64,000 bases of DNA from Sulfuritalea hydrogenivorans sk43H (GCF_000828635.1 NZ_AP012547.1:62001-126000); one strand, 5' to 3'; positions 8,497 to 16,532 are shown, counted from the stretch's first letter. Translations and numbers: made by a program. Notes: generated by a model not told the origin, from the sequence alone.

Positions 8497-10332
8497 TCAG
8501 GCTTCGATCATATTCTGTTGCTGCTGCAAAGCCCACATCTGGGCATACAGGCCGTTCTGTTCGAGCAGGGCGCGATGCGCGCCACGCTCGACGATATGCC
8601 CGGCGTCGAGCACCAGGATCTCGTCGGCGTTCATCACTGTAGACAAGCGGTGGGCAATGATCAATGTGGTGCGGCCGATGGCAGCCTGTTCCAGTTCGGC
8701 CTGGATGGCCTTTTCGGTCTTGGAGTCGAGCGCCGAGGTGGCCTCGTCAAAAATCAGGATCGGCGGATTCTTCAAGAGCGCGCGGGCAATCGCCACGCGC
8801 TGCTTCTCGCCGCCGGAAAGCTTGAGGCCGCGCTCGCCGACGCGCGTGTCGTACCCGTCAGGCAGGCGTTCGATGAAGTCGTGGATGTGCGCCGCCTTTG
8901 CCGCGGCGATCACTTCCTCGCGCGGCGCCGTCGGACGGCCGTACTGGATGTTGTAGAAAATCGTGTCGTTGAACAGCACCGTATCCTGCGGCACGATGCC
9001 GATCGCGGCGCGCACCGAGGCCTGCTGCAGGGCGCGCAGGTCCGAGCCGTTGATCTTCACCGAACCGGTCGTCGTGTCGTAGAAGCGGAACAGGAGCCGC
9101 GCCAGGGTCGACTTGCCCGAGCCGCTGTGGCCGACCACGGCCACCGTCTCGCCAGCGCCGACTTTGAAATCGACATCGAACAAAATCTGCCGGTTGGCCT
9201 CGTAGGCGAAGCCGACGTTCTCGAATTCGATCTCGCAGGGGCCCGACTCGCCAGAGGCAAACAACGGCCGCGCATCCGGCGCATCCTGGATTTCGCGGTT
9301 CTTGTCGAGCAGCGAGAACATGCGCTCGATGTCGGTCAGCGACTGGCGAATCTCGCGATACAGCACGCCGAGGTGGTTGAGCGGCATGTAGAGCTGGATC
9401 AGGAAGGCATTCACCAGCACGATGTCGCCGACCGTCATGTTGCCGGAGGCAACGCCGACCGCGGCGCGCCACATCATCAGCGTCACGCCGGCGGCGATGA
9501 TCAGCGACTGGCCGAGGTTGAGCCACGACAGCGAAACCTGGCTCCTGATCTGCGCGGTTTCCCACTTCTGCATCTGCTCGTCGTAGCGGTCGTGTTCCCA
9601 GCGCTCGTTGTTGAAGTACTTCACCGTCTCGAAGTTGATCAGGCTGTCCACCGCGCGTACGTTGGCCGCCGAATCCAGCTCGTTCACTTCGCGCCGCAGC
9701 ACGGTGCGCCAGTTGGTGACGACGATGGTGAAGATGACGTAGATCGTCAGCGTGGCGCCGGTGATCAGCGTGAAGTCCCAGGCGTAGCGCGCGGCCAGTA
9801 TCCCGATCACCAGCGCGATCTCGACCAGCGTCGGCAGGATCGAATACAGCGTGTAACTGATCAAGGAGCCGATCGAGCGCGTGCCGCGTTCGATGTCGCG
9901 CGTCAGGCCGCCGGTCTGGCGGTCGAGGTGGAAGCGCAGCGAGAGCGCATGCAGGTGCTCGAACACCTGCAGCGTGATGGTGCGCACCGCGCGTTGCGTC
10001 ACGCGGGCGAAGAAGATTTCGCGCAGCTCGGTGAACAGCACGGTGGAAAAGCGCAGCGCGCCGTAGGCCGCCAGCAGGCCCAGCGGCACCAGCAGCACGG
10101 CCTGCTCCAGCTTGTTGGCGCCCGGCAGGGTGAAGGTGTCGATGATGTCCTTGAACACCATCGGCACCGCGACGTTGGTCAGCTTCGCCAGCAGCAGGCA
10201 GCAGAGCGCGAAGACGACGCGGCCCTTCCATGCCCACAGGTAGGGCAGCAGGGTCTTGATGGTTTGCCAGTCGTGGCGCGTTTCGGGGATCGGGCCCGGC
10301 AGGGCCATGGTGGGGGGGGTGCGACGCATCAT
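8497..10332 (-). CDS. Atm1-type ABC exporter, fused membrane and ATPase domains
   Basis: A 611-residue half-transporter. The first part holds about six membrane helices with the Atm1-like segments RFHLDRQTGGLTRDIERGT and NFETVKYFNNE. The ATPase follows: Walker A GHSGSGKST, Q-loop GIVPQDTVLFNDT, signature LSGGEKQRVAIARALL, Walker B ILIFDEATSALD and H-loop AHRLST. Bacterial Atm1 homologues export glutathione-linked metal or sulfur species; the substrate here is not shown. Two starts are possible: the ATG-ATG at 10332/10329, or the ATG at 10308. A run of eight C (G on the plus strand) lies between them, so the longer form would be exposed to slippage. Confidence 0.88.
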   Translation of the reverse strand: MMRRTPPTMALPGPIPETRHDWQTIKTLLPYLWAWKGRVVFALCCLLLAKLTNVAVPMVFKDIIDTFTLPGANKLEQAVLLVPLGLLAAYGALRFSTVLFTELREIFFARVTQRAVRTITLQVFEHLHALSLRFHLDRQTGGLTRDIERGTRSIGSLISYTLYSILPTLVEIALVIGILAARYAWDFTLITGATLTIYVIFTIVVTNWRTVLRREVNELDSAANVRAVDSLINFETVKYFNNERWEHDRYDEQMQKWETAQIRSQVSLSWLNLGQSLIIAAGVTLMMWRAAVGVASGNMTVGDIVLVNAFLIQLYMPLNHLGVLYREIRQSLTDIERMFSLLDKNREIQDAPDARPLFASGESGPCEIEFENVGFAYEANRQILFDVDFKVGAGETVAVVGHSGSGKSTLARLLFRFYDTTTGSVKINGSDLRALQQASVRAAIGIVPQDTVLFNDTIFYNIQYGRPTAPREEVIAAAKAAHIHDFIERLPDGYDTRVGERGLKLSGGEKQRVAIARALLKNPPILIFDEATSALDSKTEKAIQAELEQAAIGRTTLIIAHRLSTVMNADEILVLDAGHIVERGAHRALLEQNGLYAQMWALQQQQNMIEA

Positions 10333-10365
10333 GGTTTAGATTTTAACAACTTGGTGGCGTGGCTT

Positions 10366-10389
10366 ACCGCCGTGGTGTCAGCGCCGACT
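10366..10389 (-). repeat. 24-base dispersed repeat, diverged, outer end of the left long repeat
   Basis: About 18 of 24 matches to the consensus, minus strand. The terminal nine bases (GCGCCGACT on the plus strand) are intact and run directly into the long inverted repeat. Confidence 0.55.
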
Positions 10390-10719
10390 TTCTCACTTCG
10401 CCTCCACGCCCGCGCCGGGTCTCGCCCCGGCGGGCGACCTACTTTCTTGCTCGTGCAAGCAAGTAGGCAAAGAAGCACGCCCCGCCTCCCCGGCCTTTTG
10501 GCGGAGGGCTCGCCAGAGTCTCGCCCGTTCGCGCGGCGCAAGGCCAATCAATTGGCCTTGCGAAACCCCGCGCTCACCCCTCGCTGCGGAAGGCCCGCCG
10601 GGCCGGTCGCTAAACTAGCCGGCCAAAAGCGGCCAGCGTCGGACAACGCGACCGGACTACTCCCGGCGAACCTCCCTCGCTCGGCGGGTCAGAGGGGAAG
10701 GCAAACCGTCGCGCGTGGA
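10366..10719 (-). repeat. Long inverted repeat, left copy (about 350 bases)
   Basis: This stretch is repeated in inverted orientation at 11774-12054. Shared blocks include CGCGCCGGGTCTCGCCCCGG, GGGCGACCTACTTTCTTG, AGTAGGCAAAGAAG, CGGTCGCTAAACTAGCCGGC and CTCGGCGGGTCAGAGGGGAA. Near 10496-10578 the left copy has about 80 bases where the right has about 11; that insertion holds a perfect hairpin, arms 10537-10547 and 10552-10562 with loop TCAA. I see no protein-coding support; open frames across it are typical spurious GC-rich translations. Its outer end is a 24-base dispersed repeat. Confidence 0.9.
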
Positions 10720-10956
10720 GCGACACGCTTGCGAAAATGCCGGATAAATCGTTTAATCCATTTCAGGTAGCGGGCGCCGGTAGCGGTTCCCAACCTTAGG
10801 CGCCACTAAAACGAGGCAGCATGCTGATGAAAAACGACTTTTCTATACACCGGAAGTGGAAAGCGGCGCGCCTGATGGGTTGCTTACCATCTTTTAGGCA
10901 GCTGGCTTGACTTTAGCCGTCTACAGAATTACCCACACTCGCTTTGAGAGAAATCT

Positions 10957-11700
10957 ATGCCATTCCATACTATTGCCATCCTGTCTGGAGATAGGCAGAA
11001 AACAATTCCGAATCGTTCAGAAAGCGAAGTTCTCTCGGAGATCGTGCTTCCCTTTATTGCAAATGGCGTTATCACCGCTAAGTGGGGACAGAAAGTTCAG
11101 TCCTATCAAGTCCTGGAACTTAGGATTTACGAAACCAAAACTCCATGGAACAAGAAGAGCGGAACTGTTATTGCGGACATTATCAAGGGCAAGAAGAATC
11201 TGTATGGCCGCTTTGCCGCCAAAGCCGAGTCGCTCTTGTCAACAAAGAAGCCAAAGGTTTTTGTTATCACCCCGATTCAAGGCGAAAAGCATGGGGATCA
11301 GGACCAACAGAGAATATTCAAAGAGTATGACCAGAGATTCGAGGCCGTTGAGCAAGTGATCTCTGAGGCAGGCGCTGTAGCGATCAGAATTGATAAAGAA
11401 CACGCCCTAGAAGATCTTGTCGGAAGAATCAAAAAGGAAATTCGGAGCGCTCAGTTCGTCGTGGCAGACCTTACGGACGAAAGGCCATCGTGCTACTTCG
11501 AAGCAGGTTACGCTGAGGCATTGGGGAAGAAGGTTATTTACATAGCCAGCAAACAAAGTGTGGCCAAGCCTGGCACCAAGACGGTCATACATTTCGATAT
11601 TCATATGAACATGAACTATTTCACCAATCACGAAGAGTTGAAAGAGAAGCTGTCCAGTGCCATCGAAAAGAACAGAGAATCACTGTTTGAAGAAGGCTAA
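10957..11700 (+). CDS. Predicted effector with C-terminal TIR / nucleoside 2-deoxyribosyltransferase-like domain
   Basis: A 247-residue protein in clearly AT-rich DNA with codon use unlike its neighbours (many AGA, AAA, ATA-type codons). The C-terminal half has the Rossmann-like pattern of the TIR/deoxyribosyltransferase superfamily: KVFVITPIQ, then IRSAQFVVADLTDERPSC, then YFEAGYAEALGKKVIYI, whose Glu (FEAGYA) sits where such enzymes keep a catalytic Glu. Known relatives include NAD-consuming or nucleotide-binding defence effectors. The N-terminal 90 residues (with ETKTPWNKKSGTVIADIIKG) are a domain I cannot name. A purine-rich GAGAG precedes the ATG. It stands alone between the long inverted repeats; no sensor or partner gene is next to it. 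A defence role is inference. Confidence 0.7.
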   Translation: MPFHTIAILSGDRQKTIPNRSESEVLSEIVLPFIANGVITAKWGQKVQSYQVLELRIYETKTPWNKKSGTVIADIIKGKKNLYGRFAAKAESLLSTKKPKVFVITPIQGEKHGDQDQQRIFKEYDQRFEAVEQVISEAGAVAIRIDKEHALEDLVGRIKKEIRSAQFVVADLTDERPSCYFEAGYAEALGKKVIYIASKQSVAKPGTKTVIHFDIHMNMNYFTNHEELKEKLSSAIEKNRESLFEEG

Positions 11701-11773
11701 CCCTGCGGCGCAGCGCCGGTTATGTCAGACATCGGGAAGGGGTCGGCTTCAAATTAGTTTTCGTCAACTCCGG

Positions 11774-12054
11774 CCACACGCGACGCCTTGCCTTCCCCTC
11801 TGACCCGCCGAGCGAGGAAGGTTCGTCGGGGGAAGTCCGGTCGCGTTGTCCGACGCCGGCCGTTTTTGGCCGGCTAGTTTAGCGACCGGCCCGGCGGGCC
11901 TTCCGCAGCGAGGGCAGCCCGCAGGGCCGGGGAGGCGGGGAGCGCTTCTTTGCCTACTTTCTTGCGCGAACAAGAAAGTAGGTCGCCCGCCGGGGCGAGA
12001 CCCGGCGCGGGCGCGGAAGCGAAGAAAGAAAGTCGGCGCTGGCGATACGGCGAA
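11774..12054 (+). repeat. Long inverted repeat, right copy (about 280 bases)
   Basis: Reverse complement of the left copy at 10366-10719 with scattered substitutions and without most of the left copy's internal 80-base insertion. It ends at 12031-12054 in a perfect copy of the 24-base dispersed repeat. The region 11701-11773 before it holds only the tail after the effector gene and nothing I recognise. Confidence 0.9.
12031..12054 (+). repeat. 24-base dispersed repeat, perfect copy at the right module end
   Basis: 24 of 24 matches to the consensus. It forms the outer end of the right long inverted repeat, which links the dispersed short repeat to a larger element. Confidence 0.9.
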
Positions 12055-12072
12055 ATCCACATCCATCGCCCC

Positions 12073-12134
12073 GACTATTTTCCAGTCAATTGGAAAATAG
12101 TCTTGACTTTCTTCCAGTCAACTGGAAAATAGTC
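12073..12134. promoter_or_regulatory. Two tandem palindromes in front of the DUF4143 ATPase gene
   Basis: Palindrome 1 (12073-12102) has arms GACTATTTTCCA and TGGAAAATAGTC; palindrome 2 (12105-12134) shares the TTCCAGT / ACTGGAAAATAGTC core. The second ends three bases before the ATG at 12138. A possible promoter TTGACT (12104-12109), 17 bases, AAAATA (12127-12132) lies within it and would start transcription at about the ATG. The layout fits an autoregulatory operator or an RNA hairpin hiding the ribosome site. Confidence 0.6.
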
Positions 12135-12137
12135 GGA

Positions 12138-13271
12138 ATGGAACGCGCGCTTGCTCCCTTCATCCGGGCCGATCTGGGCCGCAAGATGGTCTTTCTTTCC
12201 GGTCCCCGCCAGGCCGGCAAGACCACGCTGGCGCGCGCCCTGGCCGAAGCCTGGCCGAACGCACAGGTGCTCAACTGGGATGTCGCGGCGGATCGGCGCG
12301 TGATGCTCGAACAGAGCTGGTCGCCGGCGGCGGGGCTGCTGGTGTTCGACGAGCTGCACAAGATGGCGGACTGGAAGGCCTGGCTGAAAGGCGTGTTCGA
12401 CGGCCGGCGCGAGGGACAGGCGATCCTGGTCACGGGCAGTGCGCGGCTCGACGCTTTTCGCCAGGCCGGCGAGTCGCTGGCCGGCCGCTACTTTTCCTGG
12501 CGCCTGCATCCGGTCACGGTGAAGGAATGGGTCGCGGTGTCCGACGCCTCGCCCGAGGTGGCCCTGGCGCGCATCCTCGAACGTGGCGGCTTCCCCGAGC
12601 CCTTCCTCGCCGACGAGGCGACGGACGCCGCGCGCTGGCGAACCCTGTACCTCGAAGGCGTGATTCGCGAGGATATCCTCGAGTTTTCCCGCGTTGCCGA
12701 GATTCGCGCCATGCGCGTGTTCGTCGACATGCTGCGCAGCCGCGTCGGCTCGCCGCTGTCGCTGGCCTCGCTGGCGCGCGACCTGCAGATTTCGCCGACC
12801 ACGCTCGGCCGCTATCTGGAAATCCTCGAAGCCTTGCACATCGTGTTTGCGCTGCGGCCCTTCCACCGCAACATCGCGCGCGCCCTGCTCAAGGAGCCCA
12901 AGGTCTATTTCTTCGACACCGGCCTGGTACAGGGTGACGACGGCGTCCGCTTCGAGAATGCCTGCGCCGCGATGCTGCTGCGCCATGCCCACTTCCTGCA
13001 GGATTCCGCCGGCCGCGCCATGAGCCTGCACTATGTGCGCGACAAGGAAGGGCGCGAAATCGACTTCGTGCTCTGCGAAAACGGCGAACCGCTGGGGTTC
13101 GCCGAATGCAAGCTCAGCGATCCGGCGGTGCCGCCCTATCTCGCGGCGATCGCCGAGCGCTTTCCCGCCGCCGGTGCCAGCCTGCTGGTGCGCCACTTGC
13201 GCCAGCCGGAACAGCGCGGGCGTGTTGCCGTCGAGCGCGCCGCGGATTGGCTGGCGCAACTGGCCGCCTGA
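12138..13271 (+). CDS. AAA ATPase with C-terminal DUF4143 domain
   Basis: A 377-residue protein of the ATP-binding/DUF4143 family. Walker A is GPRQAGKTT (about residues 21-29), Walker B LLVFDELH, followed by the sensor-like VTGSARLD. A winged-helix-like segment (SLASLARDLQISPTTLGRYL) and the conserved FFDTGLV follow. The C-terminus EIDFVLCENGEPLGFAECK has the D...ECK spacing of a PD-(D/E)XK nuclease-like fold. These proteins are widespread, often beside repeats or in accessory DNA, and their job is not established. I start at 12138; the longer frame from 12090 translates the palindromes and is unlikely. Confidence 0.88.
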   Translation: MERALAPFIRADLGRKMVFLSGPRQAGKTTLARALAEAWPNAQVLNWDVAADRRVMLEQSWSPAAGLLVFDELHKMADWKAWLKGVFDGRREGQAILVTGSARLDAFRQAGESLAGRYFSWRLHPVTVKEWVAVSDASPEVALARILERGGFPEPFLADEATDAARWRTLYLEGVIREDILEFSRVAEIRAMRVFVDMLRSRVGSPLSLASLARDLQISPTTLGRYLEILEALHIVFALRPFHRNIARALLKEPKVYFFDTGLVQGDDGVRFENACAAMLLRHAHFLQDSAGRAMSLHYVRDKEGREIDFVLCENGEPLGFAECKLSDPAVPPYLAAIAERFPAAGASLLVRHLRQPEQRGRVAVERAADWLAQLAA

Positions 13272-13284
13272 GGCGCAGGCTCGC

Positions 13285-14343
13285 CTATCCCTCTGCCGGC
13301 GGCGCCGCCGCTTCCGTCGTCCATTCGGTGGAGAGCCGGTAGCCCACCGCCAGCAGGGTCGGGCCGAGGAAGGCGCCGATCACGCCGAAGGCCAGGACGC
13401 CGCCCAGCACGCCGAGGAAGACGATGGCGAAGGGCAGGTTGGCGCCGCGGCTGATGATGAATGGCTTGATGACATTGTCCACGGTGCTGACCACGAAGAA
13501 GCCCCAGATGGCGACGAAGACCGCCCAGCCCGGCTGGCCCTGCTGGAACAGCCAGATCGCCGCGCCGCCCCAGACCAGCGGCGGCCCGACCGGCACCACG
13601 GAGAGAAAGAAGGTTGCGCCGCCGAGCAGCACCGCGCCGGGCACGCCGGCGATGACGAAGCCGATCGCGGCCAGCACGCCCTGGGCCAGCCCGGTGCCGA
13701 GGATGCCGTAGATCACTCCGCTTACGGTGTCGTGCATGATGCCGAGCAAGTGCGTGGCGCGCACGCCGGTCAGCCGTTCGAGGGCGATGCGCAGGCGCCT
13801 GGCCAGCGCTTCGCCGTGGAGGAAAAAGAAGAAGGCGAGGAACACCGACAGGCCCATGTCCAGCACGCCCCGGCCGACCATGCGGCCGCCGGCGATGGCT
13901 GCCACCTGCGCCGGCTTGGCGAGTTTTTCCAGCTCTGCCTTCAGGCGGTGGCCGTCGTGCACGAATTGCTGCCAGTAGTCGTGGAGCGTCTGGCCCAGCA
14001 AGGGCAGGCTCGCCAGCCAGTCCGGCGCATCGGGCAAACCGTCCTGCGCCAGCGCGGTCGCCGCGCGGCCCAGCTCGGCCACGTTGTCGGCCAGGGCCAG
14101 CGCCACCGCCGCGATCGGCCCCAGCAACACCACGGTGACCAGCAAGGTCATCAGAGTGGCGGCGAGGGTGCGGCGTTCTCCCAGCAGTTGGTCCAGCCGG
14201 CGAAAGGCCGGCCAGCTGGTCGAGACAAGAATGGCCGCCCAGATCAGCGCGGTGAGGAAGGGCCACAACACCAGCACGCAGCCCGCCCCCAGCAGCGTCA
14301 GGGCAAGAATGGCGAGGAAGCGGTCGGAACGGGGACTCAGCAT
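13285..14343 (-). CDS. AI-2E family transporter (PerM/YdiK-like)
   Basis: A 352-residue membrane protein with about seven or eight hydrophobic helices. It carries the family's paired N-terminal helices (FLAILALTLLGAGCVLVLWP), a long central cytoplasmic or periplasmic stretch (residues about 90-170) and the C-terminal GVLGGVLAFGVIGAFLGPTL block. Family members have been linked to autoinducer-2 export or Na+/H+ exchange; which applies here cannot be told. The gene ends 14 bases from the converging ATPase gene. Confidence 0.85.
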   Translation of the reverse strand: MLSPRSDRFLAILALTLLGAGCVLVLWPFLTALIWAAILVSTSWPAFRRLDQLLGERRTLAATLMTLLVTVVLLGPIAAVALALADNVAELGRAATALAQDGLPDAPDWLASLPLLGQTLHDYWQQFVHDGHRLKAELEKLAKPAQVAAIAGGRMVGRGVLDMGLSVFLAFFFFLHGEALARRLRIALERLTGVRATHLLGIMHDTVSGVIYGILGTGLAQGVLAAIGFVIAGVPGAVLLGGATFFLSVVPVGPPLVWGGAAIWLFQQGQPGWAVFVAIWGFFVVSTVDNVIKPFIISRGANLPFAIVFLGVLGGVLAFGVIGAFLGPTLLAVGYRLSTEWTTEAAAPPAEG

Positions 14344-14429
14344 GGCGGATACGGGAAAGGTGGCGGATGAACTTTACAACGATATCGTGAAGCGGCCCCT
14401 TGTGCGGTGTTGGGCTTGCGCCCGCGGGA

Positions 14430-14453
14430 ATCGCCGTAGCGCCGGCGCCGACT
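14430..14453 (-). repeat. 24-base dispersed repeat, intergenic
   Basis: 21 of 24 matches to the consensus, minus strand, in the divergent gap between the AI-2E transporter gene and the tetR operon. It lies about 30 bases upstream of the tetR -35 element. Confidence 0.75.
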
Positions 14454-14481
14454 TTCGGCTTCCTGCCGAGCCGTGCAGGGA

Positions 14482-14524
14482 TTGACATTTCCTGCCTCAT
14501 TGAGCAGAATTAAAACGATCGTTT
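14482..14524 (+). promoter_or_regulatory. Promoter and palindromic operator of the tetR-thiolase-maoC-fadJ operon
   Basis: TTGACA (14482-14487), a 17-base spacer and CAGAAT (14505-14510) make a plausible sigma-70 promoter. Just downstream AAACGATCGTTT (14513-14524) is a perfect 12-base palindrome over the expected start site, as expected for a TetR repressor blocking its own operon. Confidence 0.65.
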
Positions 14525-14556
14525 GAAACTGCTGTTTATCAAAGGTTTGCCCGCCC

Positions 14557-15228
14557 ATGGAACCCGATACCCGCTCCCGCATCCTCGACGCCGCCGAAAA
14601 CCTGTTCGTCGAACACGGCCTCGACGCGACCACGCTGCGCATGATCACCGCCGAGGCGAAGGCCAATCTGGCCGCGGTGAACTACCACTTCGGCTCGAAG
14701 GAGGCGCTGATCGAGGCGGTGTTCCGCCGCCGCCTGAGCTGGCTCAACGAGCAGCGCATTGCCGTGCTCGACGCGCTGGAAGCCGAGGCCGGGGGCGCGC
14801 CGCTGAAGCCGCGGCAGATCGTCGAATCCTACTTCGGCGTGACGATCCGCATGGCGGCATCGAGCCCCGGCGGCAAGACCTTCATGCGCCTGCTGGGCCG
14901 CACCTATACCGAGCCCTCGGAATTCGTGCGCAACTTCCTGGCCGAGGAGCATGCGGAACTGATCGCCCGCTACAAGGCGGCCTTCTTCAAGGCCCTGCCC
15001 GACGTGCCGCAGGAAGAATTCCTCTGGCGCTTCCATTTCATGATGGGCGCCCTGGCCTACGCGGTGTCCGGCGCGGACGCGCTGCGCATTCTCGGCCCCA
15101 TCGACGATTCCGATCCCGAGGCGCTTTACGCCCGGCTGATGAGCTTCCTGATCGGTGGCCTGCGCGCGCCGTTGCCCGAAATTCGCACCAAGTCCGCCCG
15201 CAAATCGGGCACGAAGAAGGCGGCGTGA
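14557..15228 (+). CDS. TetR/AcrR family regulator
   Basis: A 223-residue regulator. The N-terminal helix-turn-helix (residues about 8-52) reads ILDAAENLFVEHGLDATTLR then AEAKANLAAVNYHFGSKEAL, a standard TetR head. The C-terminal part, with EFLWRFHFMMGALAYAVSG, resembles TetR proteins placed with beta-oxidation genes. It is the first gene of an operon, two bases before the thiolase gene, and sits behind the palindrome AAACGATCGTTT, so autorepression released by an acyl-CoA-type ligand is the likely logic. Confidence 0.85.
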   Translation: MEPDTRSRILDAAENLFVEHGLDATTLRMITAEAKANLAAVNYHFGSKEALIEAVFRRRLSWLNEQRIAVLDALEAEAGGAPLKPRQIVESYFGVTIRMAASSPGGKTFMRLLGRTYTEPSEFVRNFLAEEHAELIARYKAAFFKALPDVPQEEFLWRFHFMMGALAYAVSGADALRILGPIDDSDPEALYARLMSFLIGGLRAPLPEIRTKSARKSGTKKAA

Positions 15229-15230
15229 CC

Positions 15231-16532
15231 ATGACCCAATTTGCTCCCGTGTATATCGTGGATGGCGCGCGATCGCCCTTCCTCAAATCGCGCAACGTAC
15301 CGGGGCCGTTTTCGGCGTCCGACCTTGCCACGATATCCGGCCGTGCCCTGCTGGCGCGCCAGCCTTTCGCCCCCGAGCAGCTCGACGAGGTGATCGTCGG
15401 CTGTGCCGGGCCGAGCGTGGACGAAGTCAACATCGGCCGCGTCATCGCGCTGCGCCTCGGCTGCGGCCACAAGGTGCCGGGCTGGACCGTGATGCGCAAC
15501 TGCGCCTCGGGCATGCAGGCCATCGATTCGGCCATCGCCAACATCCAGAACGGACGCTCGCAGCTGGTCATGGCGGGCGGCGTCGATGCGCTGTCGCGCA
15601 CGCCGCTGTTGTATTCCGACAGCATGGTGCTGTGGTTCTCGAAGATGGCGCAGGCGCGCACGCTCGGCGCCAGGCTCGGGATGTTTGCCAAGCTGCGGCC
15701 GGCGATGCTGCTGAGTCCGGTGATCGGCATCGTCAAGGGCCTCACCGATCCGGTGGTGAACCTGATGATGGGCCAGACGGCGGAAAACCTGGCCTGGAAA
15801 TTCGGCATCTCGCGCCGGCAGATGGACGCGTTTTCCGTCGACAGCCACAAGAAGGTGGCCGCCGCGCAGGCCGCCGGCCGCTTCGACGAAATCGTGCCGC
15901 TGATCGACACGGACGGCAAGGTGTATGCGGCGGACGACGGCGTGCGCCACGATTCGAGCGAGCAGAACCTGGCCAAGCTGAAGCCCTTCTTCGACCGCAA
16001 GTACGGCAAGATCACGCCGGGCAACAGCTCGCAGATCACCGACGGCGCGGCCTGGCTGTTGCTGGCGTCAAGCGAGGCCGTCGAGAAATACGGGTTGCAA
16101 CCGATCGGAAAGATCACCGACACGCAATGGGCCGGCCTCGACCCGGCGCAGATGGGCCTCGGCCCGGTACATGCCGCGACGCCCATCCTGCAGCGCCACG
16201 GCCTGGGCGTGAATGACCTCGACGCCTGGGAAATCAACGAAGCCTTCGCCGCGCAGGTGATGGGCTGCATCAAGGCCTGGGAAGATCCGGCCTATTGCAA
16301 GGAACAGCTCGGCCTCGAGGCCCCACTCGGCACGCTCGACCCGGCGAAGCTGAATGTCGATGGCGGCGCCATCGCACTGGGCCATCCGGTCGGCGCCTCG
16401 GGCGCGCGCATCGTGCTGCACCTGCTGCACATCCTGCGCCGCGACCATGATGGCAAACGCGGCAAGCGCGGCATCGCCACCATCTGCATCGGCGGCGGGC
16501 AGGGCGGCGCGGTGCTGGTGGAAACGGTGTAG
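15231..16532 (+). CDS. fadI: Acetyl-CoA C-acyltransferase, FadI-like thiolase
   Basis: A 433-residue thiolase that cleaves 3-ketoacyl-CoA in the last step of beta-oxidation. The acylated Cys is in RNCASGMQA (about residue 95), the His in IALGHPVGASGAR and the second Cys in TICIGGGQGG. The insert between the halves (KMAQARTLGARLGMFAKLRP) and the 430-residue length point to FadI rather than the shorter FadA type. The start is the ATG two bases after the tetR stop. It works with the FadJ-like enzyme two genes on; the symbol is by family resemblance. Confidence 0.85.
   Translation: MTQFAPVYIVDGARSPFLKSRNVPGPFSASDLATISGRALLARQPFAPEQLDEVIVGCAGPSVDEVNIGRVIALRLGCGHKVPGWTVMRNCASGMQAIDSAIANIQNGRSQLVMAGGVDALSRTPLLYSDSMVLWFSKMAQARTLGARLGMFAKLRPAMLLSPVIGIVKGLTDPVVNLMMGQTAENLAWKFGISRRQMDAFSVDSHKKVAAAQAAGRFDEIVPLIDTDGKVYAADDGVRHDSSEQNLAKLKPFFDRKYGKITPGNSSQITDGAAWLLLASSEAVEKYGLQPIGKITDTQWAGLDPAQMGLGPVHAATPILQRHGLGVNDLDAWEINEAFAAQVMGCIKAWEDPAYCKEQLGLEAPLGTLDPAKLNVDGGAIALGHPVGASGARIVLHLLHILRRDHDGKRGKRGIATICIGGGQGGAVLVETV

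Larger units (their letters stand above)
10366..12054. mobile_element. Candidate inverted-repeat-bounded module carrying one AT-rich gene
   Basis: Two long inverted repeats (10366-10719 and 11774-12054) face each other around a segment visibly richer in A and T than everything near it. The only credible gene inside is the TIR/deoxyribosyltransferase-like CDS at 10957. Bases 10720-10956 hold no recognisable gene, only its leader and a possible TTGACT element at 10908. The outer ends carry the 24-base repeat in opposite orientations, as expected of terminal inverted repeats. No transposase or integrase is encoded, so mobility would need help from elsewhere. No target-site duplication was identified. 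Calling it mobile is inference. Confidence 0.55.

Noticed and set aside
9140-9163. Repeat-like GCCAGCGCCGACTTT sequence in the Atm1-type exporter gene (KVGAGETVAV)
   Set aside because: The residues are the ordinary ones before Walker A in ABC exporters, so the match is probably native coding sequence.
7942-10770. A 942-codon open frame on the plus strand opposite gltI and the exporter gene
   Set aside because: It is the antisense shadow of two strongly supported genes in GC-rich DNA; its residues (His, Arg, Gln, Asp-rich) match no domain.
11764-12066. Open frames across the long inverted repeats
   Set aside because: They encode Arg/Pro/Gly-rich peptides on both strands, are broken between the two copies and have no ribosome site; they are repeat DNA read by chance.
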